From Bacteroidota bacterium (GTDB taxonomy: Bacteria > Bacteroidota > Bacteroidia > Sphingobacteriales > Sphingobacteriaceae): 41,461 bases of DNA. Under the pieces are notes generated by a model. The model searched no databases. It saw only the letters and a program-made list of their open reading frames with translations, and had not been told where the DNA came from. Of this stretch, positions 31,741 to 39,857 are shown piece by piece (position 1 is the stretch's first letter; the number at the start of each line of letters is the position of its first letter). Location of the stretch: contig JABDHD010000026.1 in NCBI GenBank assembly GCA_013285685.1, forward strand, positions 1-41,461, in the 5' to 3' direction. A program made the position numbers and the translations under genes.

Positions 31741-33541
31741 AAGCGTCCTCTACACTTTAATACTATCCGGCTTTATCCTAATCAATTCAGCATGCGCGCA
31801 GAACCCGCCATTGGGCAAGGCGTATATAGATGAAGAGCACCTGGCAGAACAATCCACGGTTTTGCTGAACAACGGCACCTATATGATCCCGTTGCAAAAC
31901 CTGGATGAATTAAAGATCGCGAGCGTACATTTCACAAATGCGTATGCCGCCGGGTTCGACAGCCTGTTGAGCAAGTACGATAATATCACCACATTTAATG
32001 GCAACACTTACGGGGCGCCAAAAAGCCTGAACGATCTTTCAAATGACCTCCGGTTTTTCAACACCATTATCATTCAGCTTAATGAGGCCGACCTGGATAA
32101 CCCGGCTTTAGCCAGCTTTGTCAGCTATAATCAGAAAATAAAGAATGTTATCATAGCATTGTTTGGCGCCAGTAACGCGCTGGTTAAACTCAACAACTTC
32201 ACGGTGCCGGTGATTTGGAGTAGTCGCGTTACGCCGGTATCGGCCTTTTACAGCGCGCAGGCAATTTTTGGCGGCGTACCGGTCACACAAAAGCTTAAAC
32301 AGAACATATCAGCTGTTTACCGCAAAGACATGGGTTTCACGACCGACAAAATACGCCTGCAATATACTGTTCCGGAAGAGGCCGGCATCAACGCCAATAA
32401 TTTATTGGGTATTGACAGTGTTGCCAACGAAGCCATAATGGACCAGGCCACGCCGGGCTGCGTAGTGCTGGTGGCAAAGGACGGCAAAGTGATATTTAAT
32501 AAGGCCTATGGCTACCATACCTACGACAAGAACGAACCCGATCAACTGACAGACATTTTCGACCTGGCATCCATGACCAAAGTTTCGGCGACAACCATGG
32601 AAACGATGCAGCTGTATGATCAGCACAAATTAAACATCGATACCACGCTTGGTTATTATTTACCCCAGGCACAAAACACGAACAAGAACGATATTCATAT
32701 CCGCGAAGTTTTAGAGCACCAGGCCGGGTTGATACCGGATATTCCGACCGTGGAGGCAGTTAAACCCACGGACTATACCGTGGATTCATCTGCGGATTTT
32801 CCAACGAAGGTGAACGAAAACTACTACCTGAGGAAGGATTATTTTAAAGAGGTGATGTGGCCGGAAATTTTGAATTCTCCGCTCAGAACGAGGGGGCAAT
32901 ACGTGTACAGCGATTTGAGCATGATCATCATGCAGCAAGTAGTTGAAACGATTACGGCGACGCCCGAGAATGTTTATGTGCAACGGCAGCTATACGCGCC
33001 CCTGGGGATGCAGCGTGCCGGTTTTTTACCGCTTTACCGTTTTAAGCCGGACGAGATCATCCCCACGGAAAACGAACAGGTTTATCGCCATGCCCTGCTG
33101 GACGGTTATGTGCACGACCCGACGGCGGCCTTAATGGGTGGCGTGGCGGGCCATGCAGGCCTGTTTGCCAGCGCCAACGACCTGGCAATATTATACCAGA
33201 TGATGCTGAACCGGGGCACCTATGGCGGCGTTCAATATATCCAGCCCGAAACCGTCGACCTGTTTACAGCGAAACAATCAGCCATCAGCCGCCGGGGGCT
33301 TGGATTCGACCGATGGGACCCGATCCCGGAGCATCATTACCCGTCCGAACTGGCTTCTCCTCAAGCCTACGGGCATACGGGATTTACGGGCACCTGCGTA
33401 TGGGTAGATCCGAAATATAACCTGGTGTATATTTTCCTTTCCAATCGTGTAAACCCAAGCGTAAGCAACAAGCTGTCGAGCCTGAATGTCCGTCCGCGTA
33501 TCCAGGACGTGGTTTACCAGGCCATTACGAAAGGGATGTGA
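31727..33541 (+). CDS. Serine hydrolase (beta-lactamase fold) with GH3-C-like N-terminal domain
   Basis: 604 residues with a signal sequence (1-24, ending 'LINSACAQ', possibly a lipobox). Residues about 35-205 ('QSTVLLNNGTYMIPLQNLDE', 'KIASVHFTNAY', 'NVIIALFGASNALV', 'AQAIFGGVPVT') resemble the C-terminal sandwich of glycoside hydrolase family 3. From about 220 to the end comes a class C beta-lactamase/esterase domain: 'PGCVVLVAKDGKVIFNKAYG', S-x-x-K in 'LASMTKVSAT', 'YSDLSM' for the Tyr motif and 'HTGFTGT' for the KTG-like motif. In related Bacteroidota fusions a GH3 TIM barrel precedes these parts; here it is absent. It probably acts on peptidoglycan-related or ester substrates. It overlaps the amidohydrolase by 14 bp. 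Confidence 0.88.
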   Translation: MRKNKSVLYTLILSGFILINSACAQNPPLGKAYIDEEHLAEQSTVLLNNGTYMIPLQNLDELKIASVHFTNAYAAGFDSLLSKYDNITTFNGNTYGAPKSLNDLSNDLRFFNTIIIQLNEADLDNPALASFVSYNQKIKNVIIALFGASNALVKLNNFTVPVIWSSRVTPVSAFYSAQAIFGGVPVTQKLKQNISAVYRKDMGFTTDKIRLQYTVPEEAGINANNLLGIDSVANEAIMDQATPGCVVLVAKDGKVIFNKAYGYHTYDKNEPDQLTDIFDLASMTKVSATTMETMQLYDQHKLNIDTTLGYYLPQAQNTNKNDIHIREVLEHQAGLIPDIPTVEAVKPTDYTVDSSADFPTKVNENYYLRKDYFKEVMWPEILNSPLRTRGQYVYSDLSMIIMQQVVETITATPENVYVQRQLYAPLGMQRAGFLPLYRFKPDEIIPTENEQVYRHALLDGYVHDPTAALMGGVAGHAGLFASANDLAILYQMMLNRGTYGGVQYIQPETVDLFTAKQSAISRRGLGFDRWDPIPEHHYPSELASPQAYGHTGFTGTCVWVDPKYNLVYIFLSNRVNPSVSNKLSSLNVRPRIQDVVYQAITKGM

Positions 33542-33680
33542 TTTCGGATTTCGGATTTTCGATTTCGGATTTATCTAAATGCCCGTTCAAAATTCGTAAA
33601 TTTGGATATGCAGCGGGTGTTCGATAAATTCAGGGTAGAACCAAGTGTAAAATCCGAAATCGAAAATCCAAAATCCAAAA
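33542..33680. repeat. Inverted repeat with 19-bp perfect arms (TTTCGGATT family)
   Basis: The arms at 33553-33571 (GGATTTTCGATTTCGGATT) and 33651-33669 are exact complements, extended by further GGATT/AATCC words. They begin immediately after the serine hydrolase stop codon and end 5 bp before the AraC gene start. It is likely a transcript-end hairpin and a dispersed repeat. Nothing else is seen in this 143-bp gap. Confidence 0.7.
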
Positions 33681-33684
33681 TAAA

Positions 33685-34497
33685 ATGAAATACCTCACCA
33701 TTCCACCGCCAGATTCCCTAAAGCCTTTCGTGAGGTGCTTTTGGGTATTGGAGCATGATTTTGGAGCGGGTGAAAGCAGCTATGTTTACCGGTCGATTGC
33801 CGATAGCTGTGTGGAAATGGTATTTCACTACCGGGCCGGGTTTAACGAATTGGGCTATTCCGGGCAGCCCCGCAACTGGCTGTCGGGGATTCACTTTCAA
33901 ACAGACCGTTACACCCGCTTCGAAGCCAAAGAAAGCTTCGGGATATTCGGTGTTTATATCTATCCGTTTGCCGTGCCATTGCTTTTTAATGTTCCTTCGG
34001 AAAAGACCAGCAACGAGCTCCTCGACCTGGATACATTTTTTGGCCTCGCCGGCCGGGAGCTGCAAGAGCGGATGATGATTGCACCCGATAATGAAACGCG
34101 GGTGACGATATTGAGCAATTTCCTTGAAAAATGCCTTTCGCAGGCGCGTATCCGGGATAATACCATCGCGGCGGCCATCAAACACGTTATTCACGCAAAG
34201 CAGGTGGGCACCGTAGGCGAATTGGCCGAAACCTTCAACCTTTCCACACGTCAATTCGACCGTAAGTTTAAAGAATATGCCGGTTTCAGCCCCAAAACTT
34301 ATTTGCGGCTGGTGCGGCTGAACAATGCCATTAAGGGGCACAAAACCAATAAATCGCTCACCCAAATAGCCTATGAATGCGGCTATTATGACCAGTCGCA
34401 TTTTATTCATGATGTAAAAGCGTTTACCGGTTATCACCCAGGATTTTATTTTTCGGGTAAAGCGGAAGGAACTGAGTATTTGTATATCACAGATTAA
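33685..34497 (+). CDS. AraC-family transcriptional regulator
   Basis: 270 residues. The N-terminal domain ('MKYLTIPPPDSLKPFVRCFW', 'SCVEMVFHYR') matches the DUF6597-type sensing domain frequent in Bacteroidota. The C-terminal AraC helix-turn-helix pair has 'VGELAETFNLSTRQFDRKF', 'GFSPKTYLRLVRLNNAI' and 'LTQIAYECGYYDQSHFIHDV'. It should bind DNA and respond to an unknown ligand. The last residues 'ITD' and the stop codon lie inside the first unit of the tandem repeat array that follows, so the natural C-terminus may once have been longer or different. The inverted repeat before it separates it from the hydrolase operon. Confidence 0.9.
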   Translation: MKYLTIPPPDSLKPFVRCFWVLEHDFGAGESSYVYRSIADSCVEMVFHYRAGFNELGYSGQPRNWLSGIHFQTDRYTRFEAKESFGIFGVYIYPFAVPLLFNVPSEKTSNELLDLDTFFGLAGRELQERMMIAPDNETRVTILSNFLEKCLSQARIRDNTIAAAIKHVIHAKQVGTVGELAETFNLSTRQFDRKFKEYAGFSPKTYLRLVRLNNAIKGHKTNKSLTQIAYECGYYDQSHFIHDVKAFTGYHPGFYFSGKAEGTEYLYITD

Positions 34498-34877
34498 AGG
34501 ATGATTTATATGATTCCGCAGATTACTAACCGGTAAAACCCAGCTACAAGGGATCACAGATTAAGGGATGATTTATATGATTCCACAGATTACTAACCGG
34601 TATAACCCCAGCTACAAGGGATCACAGATTATAAGGGATGATTTATATGATTCCACAGATTACTAACCGGTATAACCTCAGCTAAAGGGATCACAGATTA
34701 AGGGATGATTTATATGATTCCACAGATTACTAACCGCTATAACCCCAGCTACAAGGGATCACAGATTATAAGGGCTGATTTATATGATTCCACAGATTAC
34801 TAACCGCTATAACCCCAGCTACAAGGGATCACAGATTATAAGGGCTGATTTATATGATTACACAGATTACTAATCGG
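34486..34877 (+). repeat. Tandem array of about 5.7 units of 67-70 bp
   Basis: Units start at 34486, 34553, 34621, 34690, 34758 and 34828 (last one partial). Each unit reads ATCACAGATT, ATAAGGGATGATTTATATGA, TTCCACAGATTACTAACCGG, TATAACCCCAGCTACAAGGG, with small indels. Each carries CACAGATTA twice. The first unit is the most diverged and supplies the stop of the AraC gene. Neighbouring units 4 and 5 share changes (CCGCTAT), suggesting recent duplication. No spacers, so not a CRISPR. No coding frame runs through. Confidence 0.9.
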
Positions 34878-34929
34878 TGAAATCACTTTAAAAAATCGGT
34901 GAAATCCCAGAAATAAAATCGGTGAAATC
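34872..34929 (+). repeat. Three copies of AATCGGTGAAATC
   Basis: The 13-mer occurs at 34872-34884, 34894-34906 and 34917-34929 (spacing 22-23 bases), the last two followed by CCAG. It starts inside the last partial unit of the 70-bp array. Confidence 0.8.
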
Positions 34930-34943
34930 CCAGGAAATGTGAT

Positions 34944-34980
34944 AAAAAAAAGCAAGGGAAGGTTTTGGGTAACCTTCCCT
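34944..34980 (-). terminator. Rho-independent terminator of the receiver gene
   Basis: On the minus strand AGGGAAGGTT pairs with AACCTTCCCT (10-bp perfect stem, 6-base loop), followed by GCTTTTTTTA. It lies about 45 bp after the receiver gene stop codon. Confidence 0.85.
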
Positions 34981-35023
34981 GCACTCAAGGTATTGCTCAA
35001 AAATAATTTTAAAGGGGAAGCGG

Positions 35024-35434
35024 TCAGGCAACATCTCTGCGACCAGGCCCTGCCTGCTCGCAAATTTTGTTGATCTCATCGCGGGACAAAGGCTTCGTCA
35101 TGAAAGAATTAACGCAGGCGTATTTTTTTGAATGAAAAACGTCTGCCGACCGGATGGACGAACTCATAATATGCACCTGAACGGTTTTTTTCGACTGCCG
35201 GTTGAATGTTTCCAATTCATCCAGGAACTCCCAGCCGGTAAGCTCGGGCATATCCAGGTCTAAAAATATTACGTCGGGTAATGCCGCGGTTTCTTTATTT
35301 TGCTCCAAAAAGTCTAAAACTAACCGGCCATCATAAGTATAGGTAGCCTGCTCACAGTTATAATTATTATGCAATAACCTTTGCATAATATAGTGATCCG
35401 TGGGATTATCATCAATTACTACAAGTTTGCACAT
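35024..35434 (-). CDS. Single-domain response regulator (receiver only)
   Basis: 136 residues made up only of a receiver domain: acidic pocket 'VIDDNPTDHY', phosphoacceptor Asp in 'IFLDLDMPELTGWEF', Ser in 'HIMSSSIRS' and Lys in 'FMTKPLSRDE'. There is no output domain, so it likely passes phosphate on or binds a partner protein. Its kinase is not in the window. The C-terminal tail 'EQAGPGRRDVA' extends beyond the fold. It has its own terminator, and a 432-bp non-coding stretch lies upstream. Confidence 0.93.
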   Translation of the reverse strand: MCKLVVIDDNPTDHYIMQRLLHNNYNCEQATYTYDGRLVLDFLEQNKETAALPDVIFLDLDMPELTGWEFLDELETFNRQSKKTVQVHIMSSSIRSADVFHSKKYACVNSFMTKPLSRDEINKICEQAGPGRRDVA

Positions 35435-35739
35435 AGCTGCTTAGGGTTTGGAATAGCTTAAATTACCTGGGGTTAAATATAATATTAAATATCATAAGTA
35501 TAAAGAACAATAATACGGCAAGCGCCTTACAATATCATGAATGGTTTTTACCGTATTATATTAATTATTACGCAATAGCTGTGCCAAGCTTATTATAGCG
35601 CGGTTTTAACCAATATGACACGATCTGCGGGGCGGGCGAGCTGTGGAGTGTGGAAAAAAGGGAAGCATTTGGGGCAAAATAGCCGCTAAACGCCTGTTCC
35701 CATTGTGGCGATTCAAATAGAGACGCTGCCTAAAGAAGA

Positions 35740-35773
35740 AAACGGGGAATATCGGCGATGCCATTCCCCGTTT
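35740..35773. terminator. 11-bp perfect hairpin, likely two-way terminator
   Basis: AAACGGGGAAT (35740-35750) pairs with ATTCCCCGTTT (35763-35773) around a 12-base loop, with T-rich sequence on both outer sides. It lies about 95 bp past the VWA gene stop on the minus strand. The rest of the 432-bp gap up to the receiver gene is A/T-rich without recognisable features. Confidence 0.65.
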
Positions 35774-35789
35774 AATTTTCCCGCCGCGC

Positions 35790-35832
35790 GCCCCTTTCCG
35801 CCATCCGCGCCCACAGATGGCTTGAAAGGGGC
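35790..35832. repeat. Two-part hairpin after the VWA gene
   Basis: GCCCCTTTC (35790-35798) pairs with GAAAGGGGC (35824-35832), and GCCATC (35800-35805) with GATGGC (35816-35821), with small internal mismatches. It starts 35 bp after the VWA gene stop on the minus strand and may be part of its transcript end. Confidence 0.6.
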
Positions 35833-35866
35833 CTTCAGTCGCCTAAACAATAATCAACCTTCACAC

Positions 35867-37792
35867 TTAGTACGCGGCGAGGCTGGTTTTAACCAGCAAT
35901 TTTGCGCTTTGTGCAAGCCGGATAAACTCGGCGCGGTAGCCGTCGGCATCCTCGCCTTTGGCTGTTTTTGCAATACCAATAGCCTGGTCAAAGGTGGATT
36001 GCTGTTTGAATTGCGAATCGCGCAGCAGCATCCCGAATTCAGCTACTGCCGCGGCAAAGCGAAGATCCGTTGATGATGCGCCGAACGCTGCGGGCGTATC
36101 CTTTACTACCACCTGTTCCATTTTACTGGGCGAAGAGTCCGTTGGTTTGTAACGAAACTTAACCGTTGCCAATTCATCCGATCCGTTTCTGGCCGGCGCC
36201 GGCCCGGATTTTTGGTATTTCAGCGGATCAACGCTGCCGGCATAATCATCTTTTATCCCCGCCGGGACGATCTCATACAAAGCGGTAACCGTGTGTCCCG
36301 ATCCCATATCACCGGCGTCCTTGCGGTCATTATTAAAATCTTCCTTATTCAGCATCCGGTCTTCGTACCCAAGCAGCCTGTAAGCCCGCACTTTGGCCGG
36401 GTTAAACTCTATCTGTATCTTAACGTCTTTGGCAACGGTGTACAATGTGCCCGCAAACTCGGATACAAATGCTTTCGTTGCCTCGGTGATATTGTCGATA
36501 TAGGCATAGTTGCCATTGCCTTTATCGGCCATGGTTTCCATCTTGCTGTCTTTCAGATTACCCATGCCAAAACCCATTATAGAAATGGCTACCCTGCTTT
36601 CACGTTCCCTTATGATCAGGTGCTCCATATCCTCGTCACTGTTCGGGCCCACGTTAAAGTCACCGTCGGTAGCCAGGATGATGCGATTGTTGCCTTTTTC
36701 CACAAAATTCTCGCGGGCTATCCTGTATGCCATCTTTATGCCTTCACCCCCATTGGTTGAACCACCAGCCTCCAGGGCCTCGATGGCATCAATTATTTTC
36801 CGTTTTTCATTTCCGGGTGTCGAACCGAGCGCTATGCCTGCGTTGCCCGCATAGGTTACGATAGCAACTTTATCTTCCGCGCGTAACTGCCCGGTCAGCA
36901 GCTTCATCGATGCCTTTACCAGGGGCAGTTTGTTGGGCTGGGCCATAGAGCCGGATACATCGATTAGGAAGACCAGGTTAGAGGGTGGCAGGTTGTCGGT
37001 ATTGAGCGTTTTGGCTTTAAGACCGATGCGAAGCAGCCGGTGTTTGGGGTTCCAGGGCGCCGAGGAAAGCTCGGTGTGAATGGCAACCGGATCGCCATTG
37101 GTCGGCCCTTTTAAATCATATTTAAAATAGTTGATCATTTCCTCGATCCTGACGGCATCGGCCGGCGGCAACTCACCGTTATTAATAAACCGGCGCACAT
37201 TGCTGTATGAGGCAGCATCCACATCAACAGAGAATGTGGAGAGCGGATTGCTTTTTGCATCGCTAAATTCATTTTCATCGATGCTCTTGTAGCTTTCATC
37301 CCTATTGGCGGCAAGGGGCGCATACCTGTTTGACGGGACGGATGCCCGGTTAGCCATTGGATGTGATAGCTTGCCAAGGTCGCTCTTATAAAAAGTAGTC
37401 GCGGTAACATTTTTGTCCTGGGTGGCGGCCGTTGCATATCCCATTTGTCGGGCTTCTGTTTGTATGCCCATAGGTTGCGTAACAACCACTTCGCCCATCG
37501 ACACGGACGAGGCCTCGAGATATACGTCAATAATGTCCTTATCTTTAACGGTTACCTCCTTTGTAGCATAGCCGACAAAGCTGTAAACCAACACAGCGCC
37601 GCCAGGCACGCTAATGCTATAAGCCCCGCTCGAATTAGTTTGTACGCCGGAGTTCGTTCCTTTTATCCGGACAGAAACGCCGGGAATGGGCAGGCCGTCA
37701 TCTTTCGCAAAAACGCGGCCGCTAATATGGGTGTTTTGACCGAACCCGCTCAGGCCTGCAGCAATTAAAAGAAATACTAAAAGCTTTTTCAT
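35867..37792 (-). CDS. Secreted VWA-domain protein with carboxypeptidase-like regulatory domain
   Basis: 641 residues from the ATG at 37790-37792, which gives a clean signal peptide ('MKKLLVFLLIAAGLSGFGQ'); a longer frame upstream is unlikely to be translated. Residues 22-95 form a carboxypeptidase-D regulatory-like domain ('ISGRVFAKDDGLPIPGVSV', 'GYATKEVTVKDK') followed by 'GEVVVTQP', as in SusC-like receptors. About 185-265 is the YfbK-type region preceding the VWA domain ('STFSVDVDAASYSNVRRFIN'). The VWA domain begins about 272 with a metal-site motif DVSGS (278-282) and 'LATDGDFNVG'. The C-terminal part is DUF3520-like. Likely a surface adhesion or complex-scaffold protein. It is divergent from the sigma factor gene (82-bp gap). 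Confidence 0.9.
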   Translation of the reverse strand: MKKLLVFLLIAAGLSGFGQNTHISGRVFAKDDGLPIPGVSVRIKGTNSGVQTNSSGAYSISVPGGAVLVYSFVGYATKEVTVKDKDIIDVYLEASSVSMGEVVVTQPMGIQTEARQMGYATAATQDKNVTATTFYKSDLGKLSHPMANRASVPSNRYAPLAANRDESYKSIDENEFSDAKSNPLSTFSVDVDAASYSNVRRFINNGELPPADAVRIEEMINYFKYDLKGPTNGDPVAIHTELSSAPWNPKHRLLRIGLKAKTLNTDNLPPSNLVFLIDVSGSMAQPNKLPLVKASMKLLTGQLRAEDKVAIVTYAGNAGIALGSTPGNEKRKIIDAIEALEAGGSTNGGEGIKMAYRIARENFVEKGNNRIILATDGDFNVGPNSDEDMEHLIIRERESRVAISIMGFGMGNLKDSKMETMADKGNGNYAYIDNITEATKAFVSEFAGTLYTVAKDVKIQIEFNPAKVRAYRLLGYEDRMLNKEDFNNDRKDAGDMGSGHTVTALYEIVPAGIKDDYAGSVDPLKYQKSGPAPARNGSDELATVKFRYKPTDSSPSKMEQVVVKDTPAAFGASSTDLRFAAAVAEFGMLLRDSQFKQQSTFDQAIGIAKTAKGEDADGYRAEFIRLAQSAKLLVKTSLAAY

Positions 37793-37874
37793 TATGTTAT
37801 GTTTTTTATGAATGATGCACCAAACAGCCGATTTCCATAAACCGCTAAAAAATTTTATTTTAGTCACCCCGTAA

Positions 37875-38444
37875 ATGAATTTTTTTAACCGGTCGAAAAA
37901 CCTGAAGGAAGCAGATGATAATGAACTGCTGAGCGCCTACCGCGAAACCGGTGATCTTTCGGTTTTGGGGCGTTTATTTGAAAAACAAATGCCTTTGGTG
38001 TATGGCGTTTGCCTTAAATACCTGCAGGACGAAGAGCTGGCAAAGGATGCCGTAATGGGGATATTTGAACAGCTCATCGGCAAGGCTAAACAGCACGATA
38101 TTAAGCAGTTCCAAAGCTGGCTGTACGTGGTGAGCCGTAACTATTGTTTAATGGAGCTGCGGTCGGGGAAAAAGGCAGAAGTGATTAGTTTGGACGGGCT
38201 TATGGAATTTACTCCTTTTTTGCATCATACTGATGATAACCGGGAAGTGGTGATGAAGACACTGGAAGATTGTATGGAAAAACTGCCCAAAAATCAGCGC
38301 CAGAGCATCGACTTGTTTTACTTAAAAGAAAAATGCTATAAGGAAATAGCCGATGTGATGGGTTTTAGTTTAAACGAGGTGAAAAGTTACATTCAAAACG
38401 GCAAACGCAACCTGAAAATTTGCATGGAGAAAAGCGATGGGTAA
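37875..38444 (+). CDS. ECF-type RNA polymerase sigma factor
   Basis: 189 residues. The region 2 core is 'GRLFEKQMPLVYGVCLKYLQ' then 'ELAKDAVMGIFEQL' and 'FQSWLYVVSRNYCLMELR'. Region 4 is 'LEDCMEKLPKNQRQSIDLFY' and 'KCYKEIADVMGFSLNEVKSYIQNGKRNL'-like (helix-turn-helix, quoted in part). It would direct RNA polymerase to a small regulon. It overlaps the downstream membrane-partner gene by 8 bp and is divergent from the VWA gene, which may be a target. The start at 37875 directly follows the spacer, giving a usual-length factor. Confidence 0.92.
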   Translation: MNFFNRSKNLKEADDNELLSAYRETGDLSVLGRLFEKQMPLVYGVCLKYLQDEELAKDAVMGIFEQLIGKAKQHDIKQFQSWLYVVSRNYCLMELRSGKKAEVISLDGLMEFTPFLHHTDDNREVVMKTLEDCMEKLPKNQRQSIDLFYLKEKCYKEIADVMGFSLNEVKSYIQNGKRNLKICMEKSDG

Positions 38445-39852
38445 ACAGGAGACCGACATATCGCTAATAAGGAAGTACCTGAACGGGGAACTGGATGCCC
38501 GCGCTATGCACAAACTGGAACGCCGGGCACAGGACGACCCGTTTTTGATGGATGCGATTGAAGGTTATCAAAAGGTTAAAGCTGATCAGCAGGCAAACCT
38601 GGATGAACTTGCAGGCCGCCTGGATAAACGCATTGCTGAAAAAAGGCCGCGCATTATTTCATTTGGAGCGATCGGTATTGCTGCGTCGGTGTTGATAATT
38701 TGTTCGGCGGGTGTTTGGTGGCTATACCAGGGACGCGGGCCTGTAAATAACCCGGTAAAAAGTGAATTGAAGCGCCCCGACACCTTGCAGGCGGTAAAGC
38801 GGGCGACTGACACTTTGGATAAAACCGCAGCGAAGTCGTCAAAACAATATGCCGGAAATTTACCGGCAACAGCGCCGCCCAAAACAATTACCCGGGAAAA
38901 CGCCGTGCAACCGGTGATTGCTGAAGATAAAACGGTAAGACCTCCCGCTGCGAGCAGTACAGCATCGGCGCGGCCCATCCTGGCTGAAGCGAAAGCAGCC
39001 AGTCCCATTGACAAGGACAAGAATGCGGACACCACGCCTCTCAATGAAATGATCGTGATGAATTATAAGTCATCAAAGAAGAAGGATACCGCCGGCTTAA
39101 TTAGCCTGCATGAGGTCCGCATAAAAACAAAACCGGATACGGCGCCTGAACAGCGCTTGCAGGCAAATGTGCCCGGCGTAAAAGTATACCCCAATGCACA
39201 ATCTGCGGAGGACCTGAACCGCTTAATTACGCGGGGAAACCTGGGCACCGCGGGCATTACCCAGCTGATGACAAGCCGGGTGATACAGGGGAAAGTTATA
39301 GCAGAGAATAACGGCCTGCCGATACAGGGAGCGTCAGTAAAAGTATCCGGAACAAACCAGGCTACCAAAACGGACGCATCGGGCTTCTTTAAGCTCAGGG
39401 CGGATACCAGCCATGCGAAGCTTGAAATTACTGATCATGGCTACAAGGGCCGCCAGGTAAGTGCAGGCGTAAATGCCCGCGATTCGGTAAAGACGATAGC
39501 GCTTGCACCTGATGAAAATGACGACCTTAGCGAAACGGTTGTGACAGGATATACCTCGCAGCCGAGGGATGCTAATTCGGATTATATAACGGCGCGCCCG
39601 CAAAAAGGCTGGACTGCCTTCAAAAAATATTTAAAAATTAATGCGATATCGCCCGATAAGGCCATTGGAGCAGTGAAAGTTACTTTCAGCGTCGACAAGT
39701 TTGGCAGTATCAGCGACATCAGGATTATAAAAGGGTTGAGCGATGCCGCCAACAAAAAAGCGATAAGCCTGGTTAAAGATGGACCCGACTGGGTGGGCAA
39801 TTCAAATAAACGGCCCGAAACAATTACCCTCAGAATAAAATTCGGGGAATAA
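38437..39852 (+). CDS. Membrane partner of the sigma factor, with plug-like and TonB-C-like domains
   Basis: 471 residues. The cytoplasmic N-terminus (1-70, 'ISLIRKYLNGELDARAMHKL', 'DPFLMDAIEGY') resembles the anti-sigma segments common in Bacteroidota. One transmembrane helix lies at 74-97. A Pro/Ala/Lys/Thr-rich periplasmic linker spans 100-240. Residues 282-356 form a carboxypeptidase-D regulatory-like domain ('VIQGKVIAENNGLPIQGASV', 'GTNQATKTDASGFFKL'), followed by 'SETVVTGYTSQ' as in TonB-dependent receptors. The last 80 residues (390-471) look like a TonB C-terminal domain ('GAVKVTFSVDKFGSISDIRI'). It probably senses an envelope state and controls the sigma factor. Its stop lies 5 bp from the convergent phosphate transporter gene. 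Confidence 0.85.
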   Translation: MGKQETDISLIRKYLNGELDARAMHKLERRAQDDPFLMDAIEGYQKVKADQQANLDELAGRLDKRIAEKRPRIISFGAIGIAASVLIICSAGVWWLYQGRGPVNNPVKSELKRPDTLQAVKRATDTLDKTAAKSSKQYAGNLPATAPPKTITRENAVQPVIAEDKTVRPPAASSTASARPILAEAKAASPIDKDKNADTTPLNEMIVMNYKSSKKKDTAGLISLHEVRIKTKPDTAPEQRLQANVPGVKVYPNAQSAEDLNRLITRGNLGTAGITQLMTSRVIQGKVIAENNGLPIQGASVKVSGTNQATKTDASGFFKLRADTSHAKLEITDHGYKGRQVSAGVNARDSVKTIALAPDENDDLSETVVTGYTSQPRDANSDYITARPQKGWTAFKKYLKINAISPDKAIGAVKVTFSVDKFGSISDIRIIKGLSDAANKKAISLVKDGPDWVGNSNKRPETITLRIKFGE

Positions 39853-39857
39853 ACCTG

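Noticed and set aside
33718..34557. 279-residue minus-strand frame over the AraC gene
   Set aside because: Antisense to an AraC protein with clear helix-turn-helix motifs; it starts within the tandem repeat.
34486..34877. CRISPR array
   Set aside because: The units are contiguous 67-70 bp repeats without unique spacers, and no cas genes are nearby.
35867..37867. Longer start of the VWA protein at 37867
   Set aside because: It would place 25 residues before a clean signal peptide and run into the sigma factor promoter region; the start at 37792 is better.
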